From Ignavibacterium sp. (GTDB taxonomy: Bacteria > Bacteroidota > Ignavibacteria > Ignavibacteriales > Ignavibacteriaceae), in contig JAVSMP010000001.1 of the NCBI GenBank assembly GCA_032027145.1, positions 1,826,903 to 1,890,902 on the forward strand: a stretch of 64,000 bases of DNA, written 5' to 3'. A program made the translations under genes and the position numbers. This document shows, piece after piece, positions 56,728-64,000 of the stretch (position 1 is its first letter; every line of letters starts with the position of its first letter). Under the pieces are notes generated by a model. It made no database searches and was not told the DNA's origin. It saw nothing but the letters and a program-made list of their open reading frames with translations.

Positions 56728-58226
56728 AAAAAAAGGAAAACCAAATTGAGTTTAGTCGGAATTCAATAGTAAGAAACTTATTTTATAATTTATTTGGTTA
56801 TGGATTACCCGTACTTTGTGCAATATTCTTTATTCCACCACTGATCACTAAACTCGGTAATGAGAAATTTGGAGTACTTACATTATCTTGGATTATTATT
56901 GGATATTTTAGTTTTTTTGACTTGGGGATAGGGAAAGGTCTTACAAAAATTGTTGCTGAATTATTAGGATTAAAAAAGTTTCAACAAATTCCTGAAATAT
57001 TTTGGACATCTCTATTTTTAATGTTGAGTATTAGTCTATTAGCTACCGTTTCATTATTATTCTTTGTGCCAACATTTAATGAAGTATTTAGTATCTCCAA
57101 AGGAATGAGTAGCGAATCGCAAAGTACATTTTATTTACTAGTATGTTCAATTCCAATTGTCTCAACCTCAGCTGGATTAAGAGGTATTTTGGAAGCATAT
57201 CAGAAGTTTGGGATAATTAATATAATTAGAGTCTCTTTGGGAGTGATGACTTTTATCGGTCCTTTTTTCATCCTTTTGTTTACTAACAATTTGTTTTGGA
57301 TAGTACTTTTTCTTATTGTAATCAGAGTAATAATTTGGATTGTATATTTTATACAATGTTTAAAAGTTAATAGTGATTTATTTTACCACATCAGAATAAA
57401 AATTAGTTCGATTAAACCAGTTATAAATTTTAGTATTTGGATTACTATTGCTAATATTATTGGTCCAATTATTTTATATGCTGATAGATTCTTAATTAGT
57501 TCAATAATATCTGCTAAGTCATTAATATATTACACTACTCCATATGAAATAATAACAAAAGTACAAATTATTCCAGTAGCTCTTTCTGGTGTTTTATTTC
57601 CCTTATTTTCTACAACATATTCTTATGATCAGGCAAAATCAAACAGATTATTTATTAAAGGAATAAAATTGACCTTTTTAATTATTTTCCCCATTACTCT
57701 GTTCACATTATTTTTTTCTCACGATGGTATTAGCTTTTGGTTAGGAGAAGATTTTGCCAATAATAGCTCACTTATACTTCAGTTTTTATCTATTGGTGTC
57801 TTAGCAAATTGTCTTTCAACAATTCCAGATAGTTTTTTCCAAGGAATTGGAAAACCTAAAATATCAACGATAATTATGTTAATTGAACTCCCATTCTATA
57901 TTGCAATTATGTATCTATCTATTCATACTAAAGGTTTAGTTGGTGGAGCAATTGTATTCATGATCGGTGCTATAATTAACTCACTAATAATGTTTTCTAT
58001 TTCCTACTTTAAGTATAATATTCCATTGAATTTAAAAGTTATTGCACTCAATTTTACAATGTTTATTTTTGGTTTATTAATCGTATATTATTTTAGCATT
58101 TTAACAATCAAAATAATTTCATTTGTGCTTCTAATTTCTTTATTTGTGTATGGCAATTGGAAAACGATAATTGACAATGATGATAAAAATTATCTTGTAT
58201 CATTTATTAAAACGAAAATTAAGTAG
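56724..58226 (+). CDS. Wzx-like oligosaccharide flippase
   Basis: A 500-residue membrane protein with about 12-14 helices of the polysaccharide biosynthesis (MVF/MOP) family. The N-terminus shows the usual NLFYNLFGYGLPVLCAIFFIP, then LGNEKFGVLTLSW and FDLGIGKGLTK. It flips lipid-linked repeat units across the inner membrane. Coupled to the polymerase by a four-base overlap. Confidence 0.85.
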   Translation: MKKKENQIEFSRNSIVRNLFYNLFGYGLPVLCAIFFIPPLITKLGNEKFGVLTLSWIIIGYFSFFDLGIGKGLTKIVAELLGLKKFQQIPEIFWTSLFLMLSISLLATVSLLFFVPTFNEVFSISKGMSSESQSTFYLLVCSIPIVSTSAGLRGILEAYQKFGIINIIRVSLGVMTFIGPFFILLFTNNLFWIVLFLIVIRVIIWIVYFIQCLKVNSDLFYHIRIKISSIKPVINFSIWITIANIIGPIILYADRFLISSIISAKSLIYYTTPYEIITKVQIIPVALSGVLFPLFSTTYSYDQAKSNRLFIKGIKLTFLIIFPITLFTLFFSHDGISFWLGEDFANNSSLILQFLSIGVLANCLSTIPDSFFQGIGKPKISTIIMLIELPFYIAIMYLSIHTKGLVGGAIVFMIGAIINSLIMFSISYFKYNIPLNLKVIALNFTMFIFGLLIVYYFSILTIKIISFVLLISLFVYGNWKTIIDNDDKNYLVSFIKTKIK

Positions 58227-58296
58227 GAATAAGGACATTGAAATTTTCTCTTTAAGAAAGTTGAGATATAGTAATTATGGATAAAATTGCATTGTG

Positions 58297-59136
58297 ATGA
58301 TTAAATTGAATAACTACATTAAAAAACTTTTTTTACAGAAATCAAACTCCTATCATATTATCAAAAAATTATTATTTGAAAAAAACGGTATAGAGATAGG
58401 TGGACCATCTAAATTATTTTTTAAAAATGACATCTTCCCTATATATTCTATAGCAAAAAATATAGATAACTGTAATTTTTCAAATACTACAGTTTGGGAG
58501 GGGAAGATTGTTGAAGGCAATACGTTTAGATTTAATAAAAAACGACCACCAGGATATCAATATTTGCAGGATTCGACCCAATTAACCGCTATAAAATCAT
58601 CTGAATATGATTTCCTCCTAAGCTCACATGTGATTGAACATATTGCAAATCCCATCAAAGCTTTAATTGAGTGGAAAAGAATATTGAAAGATGATGGTGT
58701 TTTAATTATAGTTTTTCCGCACAAAGATGGAACATTTGATCATAGAAGATCAGTGACAACTCTTAATCATCTAAAAGAGGATTTTTCTTCTAATATTTCT
58801 GAATATGATTTAACTCATTTAGATGAAATTCTCGAACTCCATGACTTGAAAAAAGATTTAGCTGCGGGAGATTTTGAGAGTTTTAAAACAAGATCTTTAA
58901 ATAATTTTAAAAATAGATGTTTACATCATCATGTATTTGATTCTTATTTAGCAATGAACTTAATAGACCATTTAAAATTTGAGATACTTTCAATTGAAGC
59001 TTTACTACCTTACCATATTATTTTGATTGCTAAAAAATCTAATGATTTTGATAATAAAAAAATATTTAATTTATTTTATAATGGTAGTATTTTTAGTCCA
59101 TTTCCAACAGACCAAGCAAAACAAAAGAAACTTTAA
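58297..59136 (+). CDS. SAM-dependent methyltransferase-like protein
   Basis: A 280-residue frame; I prefer the ATG at 58297 over the GTG three bases earlier. The motif I equivalent is GIEIGGPSKL, and LLSSHVIEHIANPIKALIEW plus ILKDDGVLIIVFP match class I methyltransferase (Methyltransf_11) motifs IV and V. It probably methylates a sugar or lipid-linked intermediate; acceptor unknown. About 68 bases follow the flippase gene. Confidence 0.75.
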   Translation: MIKLNNYIKKLFLQKSNSYHIIKKLLFEKNGIEIGGPSKLFFKNDIFPIYSIAKNIDNCNFSNTTVWEGKIVEGNTFRFNKKRPPGYQYLQDSTQLTAIKSSEYDFLLSSHVIEHIANPIKALIEWKRILKDDGVLIIVFPHKDGTFDHRRSVTTLNHLKEDFSSNISEYDLTHLDEILELHDLKKDLAAGDFESFKTRSLNNFKNRCLHHHVFDSYLAMNLIDHLKFEILSIEALLPYHIILIAKKSNDFDNKKIFNLFYNGSIFSPFPTDQAKQKKL

Positions 59137-59205
59137 TACTTATATAGTAAGTAAAATCTTTAAGTTGATTTATGACATTACTAATGTAATTGATAACCAA
59201 ATTAA

Positions 59206-60060
59206 ATGAAGAAAATCGCTGCTGTTGTCACATTATATAATCCTGATTTGAGTGTTTATGAAAATATAATCACCTATGCAAATCAAGTTAAAGTTGTTTA
59301 TGCTGTGGATAATTCTGATTCTGAAATTTCTGACAGTATTTTGGAAAAAATTAAAAGTATCCAAAATTTAATATATATAAGCGAGTCAAAAAATCTCGGT
59401 ATTGCAAAATCATTAAATATTGGTGCAAATTTTGCGATGAAAGCGAACTTTGATTACCTTCTTACTATGGATCAGGACAGTAAAGCTTCAGAAAAAATGG
59501 TAAATATTCTTTTATCAGTAATGTCTTCACACCATAAGATTGCAATAGCAGCTGCTGAACACTTTAATCCTTCTTTTCATCACATAAGTGGTGAGTTTTA
59601 TTGCAAAGATGTATTGTATACGATGTCAAGTGGAAATCTATTAGATTTATCAATTTACAATATTGTGGGCGGTTTTAAAGACGAATTATTCATAGACTAT
59701 GTTGATCATGAATACTGCCTTAGATTGAATAAATTGGGCTATAGGGTTATTATAACAAATGATACCTTAGTATTTCATACTTTAGGGAAGTCGGAAAAGA
59801 AAAAAATCCTTGGTGTCAACTTATATCCAACGCATCATTCACCATTAAGATATTATTATCGCACGCGAAATCGATATTACGTAAATAAATTATATATCTC
59901 GCATTTTCCAAAATATGTTAGGGAGGACCATAAAAATCAACTTAGGGAATTTATCTATCTATTATTTGGAGAAAAACAAGTTTTAAAGAAAATTAAATTG
60001 ATCCTACTTGGATATTTAGATTACAGAAGAAATAAGCTTGGGAAATATGAATCAGACTAA
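59206..60060 (+). CDS. Glycosyltransferase family 2 (rhamnosyltransferase-like), copy A
   Basis: A 284-residue GT-A enzyme: AAVVTLYNPDLSVYENI, VDNSDSE, ESKNLGIAKSLNIGA, and the D-x-D-type LLTMDQDSK (about 82-92), then FIDYVDHEYCLRL. This matches the rhamnosyltransferase-like GT2 branch (RfbF-like). Donor and acceptor unknown. Its last 14 bases overlap the next gene. Confidence 0.88.
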   Translation: MKKIAAVVTLYNPDLSVYENIITYANQVKVVYAVDNSDSEISDSILEKIKSIQNLIYISESKNLGIAKSLNIGANFAMKANFDYLLTMDQDSKASEKMVNILLSVMSSHHKIAIAAAEHFNPSFHHISGEFYCKDVLYTMSSGNLLDLSIYNIVGGFKDELFIDYVDHEYCLRLNKLGYRVIITNDTLVFHTLGKSEKKKILGVNLYPTHHSPLRYYYRTRNRYYVNKLYISHFPKYVREDHKNQLREFIYLLFGEKQVLKKIKLILLGYLDYRRNKLGKYESD

Positions 60061-60904
60061 TTTACGTATCTCGGGTGTTGTAGTACTCTACAATCCTGAA
60101 GAAAGCTTTATTGAAAATCTGAAATCTTATTTACACGAAGTTAATAATTTATTTATAATAGATAATTCGCCTAAGAAAAACGATTTTATTTGTAGGAATA
60201 TTCAATTTTTAAATAATATTAAATATGATATTAATAGTAATAATCCTGGTATTGGCATTACATTAAATATTGCAATTAAAAAAGCTTTGGATGAAGGTTA
60301 TAAGTATGTACTTACTATGGATCAAGATAGTAAATTTGAAGAAAGTGCGCTTAAGAAATTAATTTCTAAAATAGAAGATGAGAATATCGGAATTTATTCA
60401 CCCTTTCATAAAAACAAATATTTTACTAATCCTCCCATAACTCAAGAAATCGAAGAAGTTTCTGATGTTATGACTTCAGGAAATATTTTGAACCTTGAAG
60501 CAGTAAAAAAGATTGGATTATTTAGAGAAGATTATTTTATAGATTATGTTGATGTTGAATATTGTTTACGATTAAGAAAAAATGGTTACAAAATTTTAAG
60601 AGTTAACAATTCTTTTCTTGTGCATAATGAGGCAAATCTTTCAAAAAAAAGTTTTTTTGGAAAAACTGTTTATCCTCCAAATCATAAACCGTTTAGATGG
60701 TATTATAAAATTAGGAATTATCTGTATCTGAAACAGGAATATCAAATAAATTTCCCCGAGTATTTTAAGAAAGAATCAAAAAATATTCGTAACAATATCA
60801 TTAAAGTGGTTTTGTTTGAACAAAATAAAATTCTAAAATTAAAAATGATGATTAAAGGTTATCTCCATTATCGGAAACACATAACAGGTAAGCTTCCAGA
60901 ATAA
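60047..60904 (+). CDS. Glycosyltransferase family 2 (rhamnosyltransferase-like), copy B
   Basis: About 285 residues from the ATG at 60047; a TTG at 60038 would add three. Same architecture as the preceding gene: GVVVLYNPEESFIENL, IDNSPKK, YVLTMDQDSKFEE, FIDYVDVEYCLRLRKNGY, and a similar C-terminal YYKIRNYLYLK. It looks like an old tandem duplicate of copy A; each probably adds one residue of the repeat unit. Confidence 0.88.
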   Translation: MNQTNLRISGVVVLYNPEESFIENLKSYLHEVNNLFIIDNSPKKNDFICRNIQFLNNIKYDINSNNPGIGITLNIAIKKALDEGYKYVLTMDQDSKFEESALKKLISKIEDENIGIYSPFHKNKYFTNPPITQEIEEVSDVMTSGNILNLEAVKKIGLFREDYFIDYVDVEYCLRLRKNGYKILRVNNSFLVHNEANLSKKSFFGKTVYPPNHKPFRWYYKIRNYLYLKQEYQINFPEYFKKESKNIRNNIIKVVLFEQNKILKLKMMIKGYLHYRKHITGKLPE

Positions 60905-60905
60905 A

Positions 60906-61853
60906 ATGAATTTTTCAATTATAATAGTAAACTATAATTTATCCAAAGAAATAAGTATTTGTCTTGATAGTATTTATAAAAATCTTAATACAACAGATTT
61001 TGAAATAATAATTTTTGATAATAACTCGGATGAAACATCGCTCGATTTAATAAAAAGAAAAGTTCAATCTATCAATTCTAAAAATATCACTTTAATCTTA
61101 AATGATAAAAATATTGGTTTTGGTCAAGCTTGTAATCAGGCTGTATTAAAGGCTAGTGGAAAAATTTTATTTTTTTTAAATCCTGACACATTGGTATTAG
61201 AAAATTTGTTTTATTCAATACAGAGTGAGTTTGGAAAAGAAGTATTTTCTGATCATGTAGTTGGATTAAATGTTCACAAACACTTTGCAATAGACAATTC
61301 AGCAGGGTTATTTCCTAATTTGTTCTTAGAAACATGCAATATTGTTTCGCTGGGCAGAATAATTGAAGCTTTTTATATAAAAGTTTTGACTTATCTTAAT
61401 GGTAGAAAAAAAATAAAAGTTGATTGGGTAATGGGCGCTGCATTTTTTATTCCTAAAGAATTATTTGTAAATATTGGCGGGTTTGATTCTGATTATTTTT
61501 TATATTTTGAAGAGCTTGACTTATTTAAGAGAATAAAGGATAAAGGTTATGATGTGTATTACTTCCCAACAAATAATGTTTTACACGATGGAAGTGTAAG
61601 CACGAAGAAAAATTATTATTTTTTTACAAAGCTCTTTTATAAAGGCAAGTTAATATTCCTACAAAAACATTCGTCAACAAAAAAGTTCACTATATTTAAA
61701 TTCCTTTTACAAATTCATTTTATATTTCAAGTTATTCTTTGGAATTTATTAAAGAGTAAGTTTCCTGATAAAGCAAATGGAAAATTAAAGGCTTTTAAGG
61801 AGTTAAGGATGTTTGTAAGTGATCCAATTAATATTTCAAATAGCTCTACTTAA
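60906..61853 (+). CDS. Glycosyltransferase family 2 (WbbL-like)
   Basis: A 315-residue GT-A enzyme: FSIIIVNYNLSKEISICLDS, IIIFDNNSDE, LNDKNIGFGQACNQAV, FLNPDTLV (D-x-D equivalent), VDWVMGAAFFIPKELF and YFLYFEELDLFKRI, as in WbbL-like rhamnosyltransferases. One base after the previous stop. Confidence 0.88.
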   Translation: MNFSIIIVNYNLSKEISICLDSIYKNLNTTDFEIIIFDNNSDETSLDLIKRKVQSINSKNITLILNDKNIGFGQACNQAVLKASGKILFFLNPDTLVLENLFYSIQSEFGKEVFSDHVVGLNVHKHFAIDNSAGLFPNLFLETCNIVSLGRIIEAFYIKVLTYLNGRKKIKVDWVMGAAFFIPKELFVNIGGFDSDYFLYFEELDLFKRIKDKGYDVYYFPTNNVLHDGSVSTKKNYYFFTKLFYKGKLIFLQKHSSTKKFTIFKFLLQIHFIFQVILWNLLKSKFPDKANGKLKAFKELRMFVSDPINISNSST

Positions 61854-62981
61854 ATGAAAATAGCAGTAAACTTACTTCCTTTTCGTGAAAAGATAGCAGG
61901 TGCCGGCAAGTATGCTAAAAAAATTGTTGAATATCTTGCACAGCTAGATAAAATTAATGAGTATTATTTATTTATATCCGAAAAAGGTAAGATTAACTTT
62001 GATAACCTACCTAAAAATTTTCAATTTGTCCTTGCTGGTTTTAACCCGGAGAATGTTTTTTGCAGAATCTTTTGGGAACAGTTTGTTTTCCCTTATAGGC
62101 TTAAAAAGCTAATGCCAGATATTGTTTTTACTCCTTCGGTTGCTGTCCCAATTTTTTACAAAGGTAATTTTTTTACAACAATCCACGATCTTGCATATAA
62201 GTTTAATGAGTTTAAATATTCTAGAACTCGAAGAACCTATATCAAATTCATAACAAATTTGGCTGTCATTAAATCGAAAGTGATATTTACAGTTTCTAAT
62301 TTTTCAAAAGGACAAATTGAAAAAGAATTCAATTTAGAAAACAAAAAAGTCATCGTTACTTATAACGGTGTTAGTGAGGCTTTTTTTTATGATGTTAATA
62401 GGAGTATAATAGATGAGTTTAGAAAGAAATATCAATTGCCTGAAAAATTTTTATTATATGTTGGTGCAATAGAACCGGGCAAGAACCTAAGTAAATTATT
62501 TAGGATGTTAAAAAATTTACAAGATCGTAATAATGATTTAAAAACTCTTGTGCTTACATCAGGTATCGGTTGGGATACCAATAGCCTTAACGAACTGATT
62601 GTTGAATTAGATTTAGAAAAAAACATTATAAAACTTCCATATCTTAAAGAAGAAGAAATGCCAATACTCTATAAGAGTGCATCTGTATTATTATATCTGT
62701 CAGAGTATGAAGGATTTGGGATTCCGGTTCTCGAAGCTATGGCAGCTGGCACACCAATAGTAACTTCAAAATCAGAAGCAATTTTAGAATTCTCCAAAGA
62801 GGCTGTTTATTCAGTTAATCCTGAGGATGTTAATTCTATTGTTAAAACATTAGATTTAATCCAAAAAGATCCAGAGATGAAACAGTGCAAGATAAAGAAG
62901 GGAAAAGAAATTGCGTCTAATTATAGTTGGTTAAATTCATCTAAGTTAATTTACGAAGAGTTCCTAAAAAGCTATTCTTGA
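61854..62981 (+). CDS. Glycosyltransferase family 4
   Basis: A 375-residue GT-B enzyme. The N-terminal domain has the glycine-rich GAGKYAKKIVEYL; the donor site is FLLYVGAIEPGKNL followed by SEYEGFGIPVLEAMAAGTPIV, the E-x7-E motif region of GT4. It starts right after the previous stop. Donor sugar unknown. Confidence 0.92.
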   Translation: MKIAVNLLPFREKIAGAGKYAKKIVEYLAQLDKINEYYLFISEKGKINFDNLPKNFQFVLAGFNPENVFCRIFWEQFVFPYRLKKLMPDIVFTPSVAVPIFYKGNFFTTIHDLAYKFNEFKYSRTRRTYIKFITNLAVIKSKVIFTVSNFSKGQIEKEFNLENKKVIVTYNGVSEAFFYDVNRSIIDEFRKKYQLPEKFLLYVGAIEPGKNLSKLFRMLKNLQDRNNDLKTLVLTSGIGWDTNSLNELIVELDLEKNIIKLPYLKEEEMPILYKSASVLLYLSEYEGFGIPVLEAMAAGTPIVTSKSEAILEFSKEAVYSVNPEDVNSIVKTLDLIQKDPEMKQCKIKKGKEIASNYSWLNSSKLIYEEFLKSYS

Positions 62982-62988
62982 ATGCGTT

Positions 62989-63795
62989 ATGAATCAATAC
63001 GATGATAAAAAGATTATGATCTCAATAGTGATCATCTCTTGGAAGATGAAAGACTTGCTTCAAAGTTGCCTTCGATCAATTTATAAGTTTACAAAAGATA
63101 TTGAATTTGAAATTATAGTGATTGATAATCATTCAAAGGATGGCACATCAGAAATGGTTCAATCAGAATTTCCAGAAATAAATTTAATACAAAATTCAGA
63201 AAACCGCGGTGTTGCTCCTGCACGAAATCAGGGTATGAAAGTAGCAAGGGGCAAATATGTTTTGATTCTTGATGCAGACGTTGAACTTACTGAAAATTCA
63301 ATTTTAAAATTATTTCAGTATATGGAAGATGATAAAACTTGTGGAGTTGTTGGAAGTAAACTTATTGGTACAGACCATCAGCTTCAGTTCTCTTGCAAAA
63401 GATTTCCAAATTTTCTGTCATTTATTTTTAGACGACTTGAACATTTTGATGTTATTAAAAACTCCAAGACTCTTCGTTATCATACTATGCAGGATTGGGA
63501 TCATAAAGAAATTAAGGAAGTGGATTATCTCATTGGTGCATGTCAATTCATACGTTATGATGTAATAAAAAAGATTGGGATGTATGATGACAAAATATTT
63601 TATGGTCCTGAGGATATTGATTTTTGTTTAAGAGTTTGGAAAGCTGGGTGGAGGGTAGTTTATTTTCCAAAGACAACAATAATTCACCATGAACAGAGAA
63701 TCACAAAAAAGAAATTTTTTTCCTCAATCTCAATGAAACACTTAATTGGTATTCTTTATATTTATCGAAAATATAATTTTAAAATTGGCAGATAA
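62989..63795 (+). CDS. Glycosyltransferase family 2
   Basis: A 268-residue GT-A enzyme: ISIVIISWKMKDLLQSCLRS, IVIDNHSKDGTSEMV, ENRGVAPARNQGMKVARGKY, VLILDADVELTENS (D-x-D) and GPEDIDFCLRVWKAGW. Eight bases separate it from the GT4 gene. It is the fifth transferase of the locus. Confidence 0.9.
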   Translation: MNQYDDKKIMISIVIISWKMKDLLQSCLRSIYKFTKDIEFEIIVIDNHSKDGTSEMVQSEFPEINLIQNSENRGVAPARNQGMKVARGKYVLILDADVELTENSILKLFQYMEDDKTCGVVGSKLIGTDHQLQFSCKRFPNFLSFIFRRLEHFDVIKNSKTLRYHTMQDWDHKEIKEVDYLIGACQFIRYDVIKKIGMYDDKIFYGPEDIDFCLRVWKAGWRVVYFPKTTIIHHEQRITKKKFFSSISMKHLIGILYIYRKYNFKIGR

Positions 63796-63802
63796 CCTTT
63801 AA

Positions 63803-64000
63803 ATGCCCAAATCCAAAGAAAAAATACTTCTTCTCCTAACTGATTTTTTAATGATTAACCTTGCCTGGTTTGTTTACAGCTATATTCGGTTGGAGACAGG
63901 CTGGTTTGCGTTAATTATTGCTCCCGAGTTTCTGTTGCCGATGCTCGTTATTTACTTTTATTGGCTTATCATTTTTACGTTTGTCGGAATGTATCGCACC
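63803..64000 (+). CDS. Start of a polyprenyl glycosylphosphotransferase (sugar transferase), cut by the window end
   Basis: The first 66 residues are visible: MPKSKEKILLLLTDFLMINL with two predicted membrane helices and ending FVGMYRT. This looks like the N-terminus of WbaP/CpsE-type undecaprenyl-phosphate sugar-1-phosphate transferases, which start repeat-unit synthesis. The catalytic C-terminal domain lies outside, so the call is tentative. Confidence 0.6.
   Translation, partial: MPKSKEKILLLLTDFLMINLAWFVYSYIRLETGWFALIIAPEFLLPMLVIYFYWLIIFTFVGMYRT

Overview
The window looks like a chromosomal piece from an Ignavibacteria-type bacterium (Bacteroidota/Chlorobi side). The A+T-rich sequence carries several large secreted proteins with a type IX secretion (T9SS) type A C-terminal signal of the form NYPNPFNPSTT, a DUF5103-type T9SS plug protein, and promoters of the Bacteroidota pattern TTG-N20/21-TAnnTTTG. 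I saw no tRNA, rRNA or CRISPR array.

Layout. 1-3.4 kb: end of dxs, a Gfo/Idh/MocA oxidoreductase, then rplU-rpmA with a promoter and terminator. 3.4-17.9 kb (minus strand): a tandem duplication of about 6.4 kb, each unit holding a large secreted T9SS protease and a surface lipoprotein. In unit 1 the protease is an S8 subtilase cut in two by an intact 1400-bp IS3-family element (TSD AGAC); in unit 2 it is a zinc metalloprotease. The two share a C-terminal half that is partly identical at DNA level. 18-27.7 kb (minus): a PQQ-type sugar dehydrogenase, a very large GH13-like protein, and four genes for amide-bond chemistry (ATP-grasp-like, glutamine amidotransferase, GCS2/YbdK-like carboxylate-amine ligase, ATP-grasp). 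This last group is the best candidate for an undescribed pathway.

28-36.3 kb (plus): mutS, a DUF1684 lipoprotein, DAHP synthase, a MORN-variant repeat protein and a secreted reprolysin-like T9SS protease. 36.9-39.7 kb: three-gene proton-translocating transhydrogenase operon. 39.9-46.7 kb: T9SS plug protein, oxidoreductase, LEA-2 lipoprotein, ROK kinase, LptD-like protein, NYN nuclease-like protein; several of these concern the cell envelope. 47-50.1 kb (minus): secD-secF, preceded by a predicted small RNA. 50.9-54.0 kb (minus): a compact nucleoside salvage operon cdd-tdk-nupC-PNP. 54.2-64 kb (plus): a Wzx/Wzy-dependent surface polysaccharide locus (chain-length protein, polymerase, flippase, methyltransferase, five glycosyltransferases, start of a sugar-phosphate transferase), which runs off the window.

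Functions are assigned by reading motifs; no database search was possible.
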